Below are positions 24,582 through 32,980 of a stretch of 64,000 nucleotides of DNA, one piece after another. Made by a program: the position numbers and the translations under genes. The notes beneath the pieces are model-generated. The model had not been told where the DNA came from and did not search any database. It saw only the letters and a list, made by a program, of their open reading frames with translations. The stretch covers positions 372,001 through 436,000 of the forward strand of contig JAXLQV010000002.1 in assembly GCA_046331465.1 (NCBI GenBank). Direction: 5' to 3'. Position 1 is the stretch's first letter; every line of letters begins with the position of its first letter. Origin of the DNA: UBA5066 sp046331465 (GTDB lineage Bacteria > Acidobacteriota > Thermoanaerobaculia > UBA5066).

Positions 24582-25564
24582 GCGGAACCGGCCGGATCGC
24601 CGCGGTCGGGGGGGGCGCTCTCCTCGTCCCGGTCGTCGAAGTTGATCCGCTCCTTCTCGAACACGAGGGGGCGGCGGACCACCTGCGTGTGGATGGAGCC
24701 GACGTACTCGCCGAGGATGCCGATGAAGAACATCTGGACCGACGAGAAGAAGAAGATCCCGATGACGAGCGGCGCGACGCCCACCTGGAAGCGGTCCCAG
24801 TAGAGGAGCTTGTAGACGAGGTACGTCATCCCAGCGAGGAAGCTGAGGGCGGAGGCCGCGAAGCCGAACATGGTGGCGAGCCGGAGGGGGACCTTCGAGT
24901 GGCTCGTGATGCCGTGCATCGCCAGGTTGTAGAGCGTGTAGAGGTTCCCCTTGGTCGAACCGCGCTTTCGCGGGTTCTGGACGTACTCCACCTTCACGGG
25001 CTGGAGGCCGATCTCGGAGATGAGCCCTCTCCAGTAGGGGTAGGGGTCGTCCATCTGCCTCACGAAGTCGAGCACGCTCCGGTCGTAGAGTCCGAAGCCG
25101 TAGAAGTTCCTGGTCAGCTCGACCTCGGAGAGCCGGCCGATGAGGTCGTAGTAGGCCTGCCGGACGGCCGACATCACCGGGTTCTCCTTCTGCCCCGTCC
25201 TCACCCCCATGACGATCCTGGCGCCCGCCTCCCACTTCTCGAGGAAGACCGGGAGGATCTCGAGAGGCTCCTGGAGGTCGGCGACGATGGCGATGACGGC
25301 GTCGCCGCGGGCCTGGAGCATCCCGTGCACCGGCGAACGGGTGTGGCCGAAGTTCCGGCTGTTGACGATGACCTTGAGGTTCCGGTCCTCGCGGGCGAGG
25401 CGGCGGAGGATCTCGACCGTCCGGTCCGTGGAGGAGTTGTCGATGAAGATGTGCTCGTAGCGGTACGCCGGCAGGGCCGCGAAGATCTCCTTCACCCGCC
25501 GGTAGGTCTCCTCGACGTTCTCCTCCTCGTTGTAGCAGGCGGTCACGACGCTGACGAGCTTCAT
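24557..25564 (-). CDS. GT2 glycosyltransferase with C-terminal membrane helices
   Basis: A 335-residue family-2 glycosyltransferase of the DPM1/GtrB type. The N-terminal catalytic domain starts VSVVTACYNEEENV, with IFIDNSSTDRT and the metal-site segment IVADLQEP. Two hydrophobic helices at about 230-255 and 265-290 anchor it. Such enzymes transfer a sugar to polyprenyl phosphate or directly to a growing glycan on the inner membrane. It is the last gene of the leftward operon, 10 bases after the epimerase-HAD gene. Confidence 0.87.
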   Translation of the reverse strand: MKLVSVVTACYNEEENVEETYRRVKEIFAALPAYRYEHIFIDNSSTDRTVEILRRLAREDRNLKVIVNSRNFGHTRSPVHGMLQARGDAVIAIVADLQEPLEILPVFLEKWEAGARIVMGVRTGQKENPVMSAVRQAYYDLIGRLSEVELTRNFYGFGLYDRSVLDFVRQMDDPYPYWRGLISEIGLQPVKVEYVQNPRKRGSTKGNLYTLYNLAMHGITSHSKVPLRLATMFGFAASALSFLAGMTYLVYKLLYWDRFQVGVAPLVIGIFFFSSVQMFFIGILGEYVGSIHTQVVRRPLVFEKERINFDDRDEESAPPDRGDPAGSAQPGAGDA

Positions 25565-25574
25565 CCGCGGGTCC

Positions 25575-26963
25575 TCACGCCATCTGCCTCAGGGCGTCGA
25601 CGGGGAGCATCCGGTCGTCGACGTAGTAGTCCGCGGCGGGCTTTCCGAAGACGAGCTCGTGGTACCGGAGCCCCCATTCGCGGAGCTGGGCCTCGGTGAC
25701 CGCCCGCCAGTCGAGGCCCGTCACGGTGCCGCGGGCGGTGAACAGCACGATCCGGTGGCCCGCGTCGTGGAGACGGTTGACGGCCTCGATGTTCCGCGGC
25801 AGCGGAGCGGCGAGCGCGTAGTCGTTCCCCGGAGAGAGCGTGGCGAGCACGCCGTCGACGTCGATCACGAACGTCCGGGGAACGAAGGTCGCGGCCGCCG
25901 CGGGGACGTCCGCGGGAACCGCTCCCCGCGACCGGCACCATTCGGCGGTCCGCCGCAGCGCGTCGGGGAGATCGGTCCAGACCTCCAGGCCGAGCTCCTC
26001 GCGGGCACGGGCGATGGACGGCACGTAGCGGCTGCGCGCGCCGGTCGACGCCGTCGCCGGGGCGACGACCACCGGCTTCCCCGGCGCGAGCGTCTCGGCG
26101 ACCCGCCGGGCGAGCTCGCCGATCGTGATCGCGCGGTCCGACCCGACGTTGTACGTCCGCCCGGGGATCCCGCGGACGAGAAGGGCCAGGAGCCAGGCGG
26201 AGAGGTCGGCGGCGTAGAGGTAGGAGCGGACGGGAGTCCCGTCTCCGCGGACCCGGATCGCATCGCCGGAAAGGGCGTCCCGGATGAAGTTCCCGACGGC
26301 GAAGTGGGCGTCCAGCGGCAGCAGCGGGCCGACGAAGGCGAAGCCGCGCGCGACGACGGCAGGGACGAGGGAGTCGCGTGTATGGAGGGCGCAGAGCTGC
26401 TCCGCCAGGCGCTTGGCCTCGCCGTACGCCGAGCGCGGGTCGGCCGGGTCGGGTCCGCCCGGGAAACCCTCGGGCACGAGCGCCGGGTCGGCCGGGAGCT
26501 CGCCGTAGACGGCGCCCGAGCTGACGAAGAGGAAGCGCCGTGCGCCGCACAGCGACGCGAACTCGAGCATCCGGCGGGTTCCGCCGACGACGGTGTCGAG
26601 GAGGCGAAGAGGCTGCTCGGCGGCGCCGGCGCTCGTGTCGGCAGCGGCGTGGACGACGTGGGTGAACTCCCCCTTGGGGTACTCGAACCAGCGGACGTCG
26701 CCGGGCCAGAGCTCCACCGCGGGGTGAGCGGCGAGGTCGGGAGCGCGACGCCGGAACGAGGCCGGGTCGCGCGTCAGGACGACGACCTCCAGGCCGAGGC
26801 CGAGAGCGGAATCGGCGTGGAGAAGGCTGGCGAGGAGCCACTGCCCGATGAAGCCGGTTCCGCCGGAGAGGAAGAGCCGTCCGCCGCGGAGCTCTTCGAG
26901 GGGCTCCCGGACCCACCCCAGGACGCGGTCGAGGTCGTCCGCGGGCAGGCCCGGTGACGTCAT
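25575..26963 (-). CDS. NAD-dependent epimerase/dehydratase fused to a HAD phosphatase domain
   Basis: A 462-residue two-domain protein. Residues about 1-355 form an extended SDR sugar-nucleotide enzyme (SGGTGFIGQWLLAS, VSSGAVYGE, catalytic SAYGEAK). Residues about 362-462 form a compact HAD-superfamily domain with the DxD motif in FVIDVDGVLA, a lysine in FGKPAADYY and the distal acidic pair YYVDDR. Both active sites look intact. The fusion suggests sequential redox or epimerisation and dephosphorylation in one pathway, or two neighbouring steps. The start ATG overlaps the neuB stop (ATGA). Substrate unknown. Confidence 0.83.
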   Translation of the reverse strand: MTSPGLPADDLDRVLGWVREPLEELRGGRLFLSGGTGFIGQWLLASLLHADSALGLGLEVVVLTRDPASFRRRAPDLAAHPAVELWPGDVRWFEYPKGEFTHVVHAAADTSAGAAEQPLRLLDTVVGGTRRMLEFASLCGARRFLFVSSGAVYGELPADPALVPEGFPGGPDPADPRSAYGEAKRLAEQLCALHTRDSLVPAVVARGFAFVGPLLPLDAHFAVGNFIRDALSGDAIRVRGDGTPVRSYLYAADLSAWLLALLVRGIPGRTYNVGSDRAITIGELARRVAETLAPGKPVVVAPATASTGARSRYVPSIARAREELGLEVWTDLPDALRRTAEWCRSRGAVPADVPAAAATFVPRTFVIDVDGVLATLSPGNDYALAAPLPRNIEAVNRLHDAGHRIVLFTARGTVTGLDWRAVTEAQLREWGLRYHELVFGKPAADYYVDDRMLPVDALRQMA

Positions 26964-27889
26964 TCCGCCCCCGTGGGAGAGGGCGAGAGCGCCTCGGAGG
27001 GGTCGAAGTAGCGCAGCTTGCGCGCGTTCCTCAGCTCGGTCTCCGTCACCACCCTCTCGCCGGTGCCGAGGATGGCCTCGATCTGCCCGACGTAGTTCAT
27101 GAGCGTCTCGAGCCCTCTTGGCTCCAGGCTCGCGGCCTGGTCGGTTCCCCACATGGCCCGGTTGATGGTGACGTGTCGCTCGATGGCCACCGCTCCCATC
27201 ATGACGGCGAGGACGCCCGGGAGCATCGTCATCTCGTGCCCGCTGTAGCCGACGGGCACCCGGTACTTCTCCCTCAGGATGACGATCTGGCGCAGGTTCA
27301 GGTGGCTGTTCGCCGCCGGGTACTCGGAGACCGAGTGCATCAGGATGAACGGGCACCTGTGCCGCCGGAAGACCTCCACGGCGGCTTCGATCTGGTCGTA
27401 GTCGCTCATCCCGACGCCGATGAACGTCATCTTCCCTTCGCTGGCCACCTCCTCGAGGAGCGCCCTGTGGACCAGCATCGGGGAGGCGATCTTGTTGTAC
27501 GGGCAGTCGTACTGTCGAAGGAACGCCTGGCTCTTCAGGTCCCACGCCGAGGCGAACCACTGGATCCCGACCTTCCGGCAGTAGGCGTCGATCTCGTCGT
27601 ACTCCGCCTTGCCGAGCTCGACTTTCCGGCGGTACTCGAGGTAGGTGAGCAGCCCCCACGGCGTCTCCCGCGGAACGTCCCGCTGGTGCGGGGGGACGCA
27701 CAGCTCGGGAGTCCGCTTCTGGAACTTCACGGCCTGGCAGCCCGCCTTCTTCGCGACGTCGATGATCTGCCGGGCGAGCCCGACGTCGCCGTTGTGGTTG
27801 ATGCCGATCTCGGCGATCACGTAGGGATGGCGCACGACGTGCCAGGGAGTCGTCTGGACGTAGTCCTCCCAGAACGGGGTCTCGGGCAT
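26960..27889 (-). CDS. neuB: NeuB-type sialic-acid-like synthase lacking the SAF domain
   Basis: A 309-residue TIM-barrel enzyme of the NeuB family, which condenses phosphoenolpyruvate with an N-acyl-mannosamine-type hexose to give a nonulosonic acid. Signatures are VIAEIGINHNGDVGLARQ, KFQKR, FASAWDL, VGYSGHE and the C-terminal barrel segment IERHVTINRAMWGTDQAASL. Usual NeuB proteins have about 345 residues with a C-terminal SAF (antifreeze-like) domain that is absent here. A GGAGGA ribosome site precedes ATG 27889. No CMP-nonulosonate synthetase (neuA) or UDP-GlcNAc 2-epimerase is in the window. Confidence 0.85.
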   Translation of the reverse strand: MPETPFWEDYVQTTPWHVVRHPYVIAEIGINHNGDVGLARQIIDVAKKAGCQAVKFQKRTPELCVPPHQRDVPRETPWGLLTYLEYRRKVELGKAEYDEIDAYCRKVGIQWFASAWDLKSQAFLRQYDCPYNKIASPMLVHRALLEEVASEGKMTFIGVGMSDYDQIEAAVEVFRRHRCPFILMHSVSEYPAANSHLNLRQIVILREKYRVPVGYSGHEMTMLPGVLAVMMGAVAIERHVTINRAMWGTDQAASLEPRGLETLMNYVGQIEAILGTGERVVTETELRNARKLRYFDPSEALSPSPTGAE

Positions 27890-27918
27890 CGGGCGTCCTC
27901 CCACTCCGGGAAATGTTT

Positions 27919-29736
27919 TCAAGGTTCGGCCACGGGCGCAATCAGCATGTTGGACGACAGCTCCTCGCGCGACAGGAAGGGGAACATGTCCTCGAGAGGG
28001 GCGGTCACCATCCTGCCGTCGGCGAGCATCCGCGAGCTCGTCCGGGGCTCGAAGCCGACCTCCGGGTCGAGAAGGACCTCGCAGACCCAGGGGGCGGGAA
28101 GGCGCAGGACCTCGTCGAGGTCCGCGGCGAACCCGGCTCCCTCGAGGCGTCGCGCCGGGAGGCCGAACGCCTCCCCGAGGCGCACGAAGTCCGGGAAGGA
28201 GACGCCGGTGTCGGGGCCCTCTCCCACGAGGCGGCCGAAGAAGCTCCTCTGCGTCGTGCGGATCGAGAGATAGCCGCCGTTGTTCAGGACGAAGAGGCCG
28301 ACCGGGAGCTTCAGGTGCGCCACCGTCTGGAGCTCCTGCACGTTCAGCATGAGGCTGCCGTCCCCCGCGAGGCAGATCACGCGGCGGCCGTTCCGCGCCA
28401 GCGCGCTCCCCATCGCCGACGGGAGGTCGTGGCCCATGGCTCCCGCCGTCGCGTTGCTCGTGAGCCTCTGGCCGAGGCGCAGGGGGGCCGACTGGAAGGC
28501 GACGCAGGCCGAAGCGGCGTTCCCGCAGGCGACGAATGCGTCGTCCTCGAGGCGGTCGAACAGCTCCGCGACGAAGTGGTAGGGGTGGATGCCGGCGTCG
28601 GTGACGACGCGCTGGCCGGGGGTGATCTCGGGGTACCGGGCGACTCGCTCGCGGCACCACGAGAGCCACGCCCCCCATGCGGGAGGAGCGGGCTCCTCGA
28701 GGGCCGCGCAACCGAGAAGTCCCCGCAGGAACTCGCCGGGGTCCATCGCGTGAGGCTCGTCCACGGCGTGGATCGGCTTGGAGAGCTCTCCGGCGTCCAC
28801 GTTGACCGAGATGACGTACGCCTCGCGGGCGAAGTTCTCCCAGTTGAAGGTCACCTGCGGGACGGCGAGCCTCGATCCGACGACGAGGAGCAGGTCCGCG
28901 TTCTGGACGGCGAAGTTCCCGGCCCGCGTCCCGAGCGCGCCCATCCGGCCGGCGTAGAAAGGCTGGTCGGGCGGGTAGAGGTCGGGCATCCAGGCCGTCA
29001 CGACGGGGATGCCGAGTCGGGCGGCGAGCGCGCGGAACTCGTCGACGGCCGCGGCCTCCCTGACCCCTTCGCCGCCCACGAGGACCGGGCGTCGGGCGTC
29101 CAGGAGGCGCCGGGCCAGGCGTTCCAGTACCCGTCCCGGCGTCCGTCGCCTCGTCGGCTGGGGCGACCAGCCGTCGAGCGACCCCGGGTCCACCCGGGCG
29201 GCCTGCACGTCGAGGGGGAGCTCGAGGTAGACCGGGCCGGGGCGCCCGGAGGTCGCGAGATGGAAGGCTCTCTCGAGCTCCCGGCGGATCTGCGAGGGCT
29301 CCTCGACGAGGACGGAGTGTTTCGTCACGGGCCTGGCCATGGCGACGACGTCCGCCTCCTGGACTCCGAGCTGCCGAAGCCCCGCGACGCTCTCCGGGTC
29401 CCTCGAGCTCCGCAGCGTCTCGCGCTTGGCCTGCCCGGAGACGCAGACGAGCGGAAGAGAGTCCGCGAAGGCGCCGTAGAGACCGCCGAGCGCGTTGATC
29501 GCGCCGGGGCCCGACGTCGTGCAGACGACGGCCGGGACGCCTTCGACCCGGGCGTAGCCCTCCGCGGCCATCGCTCCGGCCTGCTCGTGGTGGACGCAGA
29601 CGACCCGCAGGCGGTCCTGCAGCGCCAGCGCGTCGTTCAGGTGCATGGCGTTGCCGCCCGTCATCAGGAAGACGGGGCCGCAGCCTCGGTCCGCGAGGAA
29701 CCTCCAGACGTAGTCCGCGACCCGTTCCGTGCTCAT
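27919..29736 (-). CDS. Thiamine-diphosphate enzyme of the acetolactate synthase type (YerE-like candidate)
   Basis: A 605-residue ThDP-dependent enzyme with the three expected domains. The PYR domain carries the catalytic glutamate in HHEQAGAMAAEGYAR and the substrate loop TTSGPGAINALGG. A middle dehydrogenase-like domain follows. The PP domain has the metal/ThDP motif GDGSLML ending in LNNGGY. Acetolactate synthases of this size make branched amino acids, but here it sits in a sugar operon with no ilvN. In Yersinia the homolog YerE uses pyruvate to attach a two-carbon branch to CDP-3,6-dideoxy-4-keto-glucose. The ATG overlaps the neighbouring radical SAM stop (ATGA). Confidence 0.85.
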   Translation of the reverse strand: MSTERVADYVWRFLADRGCGPVFLMTGGNAMHLNDALALQDRLRVVCVHHEQAGAMAAEGYARVEGVPAVVCTTSGPGAINALGGLYGAFADSLPLVCVSGQAKRETLRSSRDPESVAGLRQLGVQEADVVAMARPVTKHSVLVEEPSQIRRELERAFHLATSGRPGPVYLELPLDVQAARVDPGSLDGWSPQPTRRRTPGRVLERLARRLLDARRPVLVGGEGVREAAAVDEFRALAARLGIPVVTAWMPDLYPPDQPFYAGRMGALGTRAGNFAVQNADLLLVVGSRLAVPQVTFNWENFAREAYVISVNVDAGELSKPIHAVDEPHAMDPGEFLRGLLGCAALEEPAPPAWGAWLSWCRERVARYPEITPGQRVVTDAGIHPYHFVAELFDRLEDDAFVACGNAASACVAFQSAPLRLGQRLTSNATAGAMGHDLPSAMGSALARNGRRVICLAGDGSLMLNVQELQTVAHLKLPVGLFVLNNGGYLSIRTTQRSFFGRLVGEGPDTGVSFPDFVRLGEAFGLPARRLEGAGFAADLDEVLRLPAPWVCEVLLDPEVGFEPRTSSRMLADGRMVTAPLEDMFPFLSREELSSNMLIAPVAEP

Positions 29737-30776
29737 CGAAGGGGGAAGAGCGGGAGGAGGCGCTGCCGGTCGACGTCGAGGTCGCTGTCCATCGGGAGCC
29801 CCTGCATCGTCTGGCAGCTGGCGCACGCCGCGATCTCGCTCCGACGGTCCTCGAGGTGACGCCGCCGGAACTCGTTCAGGGCCGGGCCTGTCCAGATCTC
29901 CCGGAGAGAGGAGGTCCGCGCGTCCCCGACCAGCGTGCCGTGGGACCAGTCCGCGCAGCAGATGGAGACGGTCCCGTCGAAGTTCACGGCCAGAGAATAG
30001 AACGGGTAGGGGCAGACGACGCGGTCGGCCTTCAGCGGCGTCTCCCCGTTGTCCCCCGTCGTCGGGTTGCTCCCGAGCGTGAAGTCGTAGAGGTCGGTCC
30101 GGCTCCAGCCCATGGGCGTCATGATCAGGCACTCGTCCGAGATGCCCGAGAAGTCGCGGTCGAAGAGGGCGATCTCCTCGGGCGAGAGCCCCAGCCTCAG
30201 GATCTTCACCCACACCCGCGTGGGGCTGCCGCGGCGGTTGCGCTCCTCGAACAGGGCGCGGACGTTGTCGACGATCCTCCGGTAGTTCCCGAAGGTCCGC
30301 GTCCTCTCGCGGTAGCCCTCGTCCCCCACGTGCTCCACGGAGACCCTCACGAGGTCGATCTCCGCATCGAGCAGCTGATCGATCTTCTCCCGCGTGAGAG
30401 GCGCGCCGTTGGTCGTGACGTTGATCCGCTCGGCCGCCCCGAGCTTCCGGGCCCGCAGGGCCATCTCGCCGAACTGGGGGTGGAGGAGCGGCTCGCCGTC
30501 CTTGTAGAGGTGGAGCACCTTGGGCCGGGAGGGGAACTCGAGCAGGTCCTCCACGACCTTGGTGAAGAGCTCGAGCGACATCTTCCCCGCGGGCCTCCCG
30601 ACGTCCTTCAGGAGCTCCGGCTGCCCGGTGGGGCAGAAGGTGCACTTGAAGTTGCAGAGGTTCGTCGGGTCGACGTGGACGAGGAACGGTCCGTCGAGCG
30701 GGAGGACGTCGGCGAGGTGGTGGCGGCGGGCGTCGGTGTTGTACTGGCGCGCCTGGCCCCAGACGGAGACGGTCAC
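29733..30776 (-). CDS. Radical SAM/SPASM protein (paralog 1)
   Basis: A 347-residue radical SAM enzyme. CNFKCTFC near residue 39 supplies the C-x3-C-x2-C ligands of the SAM-binding [4Fe-4S] cluster. A SPASM-type C-terminal region includes VCPYPFYSLAVNFDGTVSIC and CASCQTM for an auxiliary cluster. One of three ~350-residue paralogs in this operon that share PTxxCNFKCxFCPTG, KDGEPLLHP and EHVxxxGYR. Its ATG overlaps the stop of the preceding paralog by 4 bases, and its own stop overlaps the ThDP gene. Substrate unknown. A sugar, glycan or lipid modification is inferred from context. Confidence 0.85.
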   Translation of the reverse strand: MTVSVWGQARQYNTDARRHHLADVLPLDGPFLVHVDPTNLCNFKCTFCPTGQPELLKDVGRPAGKMSLELFTKVVEDLLEFPSRPKVLHLYKDGEPLLHPQFGEMALRARKLGAAERINVTTNGAPLTREKIDQLLDAEIDLVRVSVEHVGDEGYRERTRTFGNYRRIVDNVRALFEERNRRGSPTRVWVKILRLGLSPEEIALFDRDFSGISDECLIMTPMGWSRTDLYDFTLGSNPTTGDNGETPLKADRVVCPYPFYSLAVNFDGTVSICCADWSHGTLVGDARTSSLREIWTGPALNEFRRRHLEDRRSEIAACASCQTMQGLPMDSDLDVDRQRLLPLFPLR

Positions 30777-31828
30777 GGCGCGGCTCCGAAGATCCCGTCG
30801 AGCCGGACCCTCTCGCCGTCGAGGTCGCAGTCTTCAGGGGCCCCGAGGACGCATTGGCAGTTCCGGCAGGCCGGGTTCTCGCCTCGCCGCCCGGCGAGAT
30901 GCATCCTGCGGAACTCCGCGAGGCGCGGCCCGTTCCAGATCTCGAGGAGGCTCTCGCTGTTGGCGTCGCCGATGATGGCCTTCTGTGCCCAGTCGTCGGA
31001 GCAGGGAGAGACGAGGCCGTTCGCGTTGACGGCGAGCGTGTAGAACGGGAAGGGGCAGACGACGCGGCCGGGCTTCAGCGGGGTACGTCCGTCGAGGGAG
31101 ACCTCCGGCCGGGTCCCGAGCGTGAAGTCGAAGAGCTCGCTGTAGCTCCAGCCCTGGGCGGTCGTGCGGCCGACCTCGTCGCAGAGGGGTCCGAAGTCGC
31201 GGGCGAAGGTCTCCTGGTCGGCCTCGGAGAGTCCCAGGTCGATGATCTTCGCCCCGATGTGGAGCCTCGACCCGAGGCGGTCGCGCTCCTCCCGGAGAGC
31301 CCTCACGTTCGCGACGATCCGCTCGTAGTCGGAGAAGGTCTTCGTCCGCTCCCGGTAGCCCGCCTCGTGGACGTGCTCGACGGAGATCCGGATCACGTCC
31401 ACCCCGGCCCGGAGGAGGGCGGACGACTTCTCGCGGGACAGCAGCGCCCCGTTGGTCAGCAGGACGATCTTGTCGGCGACGCCGGCGTCCCGGGCCATCG
31501 CGGCCATCTCCGGGAGTCGGGGGTGCAGGAGGGGCTCGCCGTCCTTGTGGAGGGCGAGCGTCTTGAGAGGGCGCGGAAACGCCCGGAGCTCTCCGATCAG
31601 CTTCTCGTAGAGGCCGAAGTCGAGGAGCTGGCCCCGACCGCGGCCGACCTGCGAAAGGAGGTCGGGATGGCCCGTCGGGCAGAAGGGACAGCGGAAGTTG
31701 CAGAGGCTCGAGGGGTCGATCTGGACGCTGAAGGGGACGTCCAGCGGCAGGTGCGCGGCGAGACGGACGCGGGGGCGGTCCTTCTCGTACGGGCGGTCCT
31801 TGCCGAGGAACGGGACGGGGGAGCTCAC
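30773..31828 (-). CDS. Radical SAM/SPASM protein (paralog 2)
   Basis: A 351-residue paralog of the neighbouring enzyme. The radical SAM motif is CNFRCPFC, preceded by QIDPSSL instead of the PTNL seen in the other two. The auxiliary region has VCPFPFYTLAVNANGLVSPC and CRNCQCV. The GTG start at 31828 overlaps the stop of the FkbM gene (GTGA), so it is translationally coupled to the methyltransferase upstream. The conserved EHVHEAGYRERTKTF segment is shared with the siblings. Confidence 0.84.
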   Translation of the reverse strand: MSSPVPFLGKDRPYEKDRPRVRLAAHLPLDVPFSVQIDPSSLCNFRCPFCPTGHPDLLSQVGRGRGQLLDFGLYEKLIGELRAFPRPLKTLALHKDGEPLLHPRLPEMAAMARDAGVADKIVLLTNGALLSREKSSALLRAGVDVIRISVEHVHEAGYRERTKTFSDYERIVANVRALREERDRLGSRLHIGAKIIDLGLSEADQETFARDFGPLCDEVGRTTAQGWSYSELFDFTLGTRPEVSLDGRTPLKPGRVVCPFPFYTLAVNANGLVSPCSDDWAQKAIIGDANSESLLEIWNGPRLAEFRRMHLAGRRGENPACRNCQCVLGAPEDCDLDGERVRLDGIFGAAP

Positions 31829-32958
31829 GCACCCTCCGGAAGGGCGTAGCAGACGGTCTCGGACATGCTTCGGTCGTGGTGGCGCAGCTCGACCCGGTAG
31901 CCGAGCCCCAGGTCGTGGATCCAGAGGGGCAGCTCCCAGAGATGGCGCACCTGGTGGTAGATGGCGACGAGCAGGACGGGACGCGAGGTCGAGATCAGGG
32001 TGCGGGCCCCTTCGAGAGCATGGGGCTCGAAGCCCTCGACGTCCATCTTCAGCGCGGTGACCGATTCGCCCGGGAGGAGGTCGTCCAGCCGGACGACCGG
32101 CACCTCGACACCCTCCCGCAGCCTCTCGCTCACGAGGCTCGTGAGGCCGCCCGGCACGATGCGGAGGTGCCCTGCCTCGCGACCGGCTGCGCATCCGTGG
32201 AGGTGGACGGAGGTGCGGATGGACTCCGCCAGGCCGGCCCGGGCTTCCTCCAGGACGCGGAAGTTCTCCGGATCCGGCTCGAGGGCGTGGTAGGTCAGTC
32301 CTGACGAAGGGAGCCCTTCGACCCGGTGGGCCCATTCCCGGAGCGTGTCCCCCGTGAAGGCTCCGCAATCGACGAAACGGGAACAGCGGTCGCGCCCGAC
32401 GAGATCGTCCTGGAAGTACTGCCCGGGCGTCGCGGGCGGGAAGTCGCGAGGGTCGCCGGAGACGCGGCACAGGAGGGACTTCTTCAGCACCTCGAGGCTG
32501 CCGGCGGAACGATGGAGGAGCCGGGCGAGACGCGTGATCTCGGCGTTCCCGGCGACCTCATCGGGCCGGGCCACGAAGTCGTAGTTGCCGAAGACCTCGC
32601 GGACCTGGGTGAACCAGGCCCAGCGTTGCACCCGCCAGCGCAGGAGGATCTCGGCCATGGCGCGGAAGTGGTGGGTCATGGCGACGACGAGGCGGTCCCC
32701 GGCCGCGGCGAGCGACTCCGGGGGCCGGATCTCGATCCCGCAAAGCGAGCTCCCCCAGCGCTCCGGCGCGCTGTCGGCGAACCAGGCGGGGCGGATCCCC
32801 CGCCGCCGCAGGTGGGGCAGGAGCATCCCGGAGTAGACCCCGGCTCCCAGGAGGACGGCGCCGTCGAGGTCCGCCAGGGTGTCGACGCCGGCCGTCGGGC
32901 GCGGCAGCGCGCGGGCCTCGAGGTCGGCGACCTCGGCGGGGGTGAACAGGGACTCCAT
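31825..32958 (-). CDS. FkbM-family methyltransferase with Rossmann-like N-terminal domain (paralog B)
   Basis: A 377-residue paralog of the protein at 23466-24581. The N-terminal domain has AVLLGAGVYSGMLLPHLRRR and AWFADSAPERWG. The methyltransferase half has FVDCGAFTGDTLREW and ALKMDVEGFEPHALEGA. The C-terminal block HLWELPLWIHDLGLGYR is almost the same in both copies. Both copies keep SAM-binding residues, so they probably methylate different positions or sugars. It lies between radical SAM genes in the operon, 22 bases after one and overlapping the next by 4. Confidence 0.83.
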   Translation of the reverse strand: MESLFTPAEVADLEARALPRPTAGVDTLADLDGAVLLGAGVYSGMLLPHLRRRGIRPAWFADSAPERWGSSLCGIEIRPPESLAAAGDRLVVAMTHHFRAMAEILLRWRVQRWAWFTQVREVFGNYDFVARPDEVAGNAEITRLARLLHRSAGSLEVLKKSLLCRVSGDPRDFPPATPGQYFQDDLVGRDRCSRFVDCGAFTGDTLREWAHRVEGLPSSGLTYHALEPDPENFRVLEEARAGLAESIRTSVHLHGCAAGREAGHLRIVPGGLTSLVSERLREGVEVPVVRLDDLLPGESVTALKMDVEGFEPHALEGARTLISTSRPVLLVAIYHQVRHLWELPLWIHDLGLGYRVELRHHDRSMSETVCYALPEGA

Positions 32959-32980
32959 TCGCGAACCCGGGACGGCCCTT

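Noticed and set aside
26960..27889. Complete sialic acid pathway
   Set aside because: Only a NeuB-like protein is present. NeuA and NeuC partners are missing in this window, so sialic acid cannot be claimed.
27919..29736. Acetolactate synthase for branched-chain amino acids
   Set aside because: No ilvN, ilvC or other ilv gene nearby, and the gene is locked by overlap into a glycan operon. The catalytic family is accepted but the amino-acid role is not.
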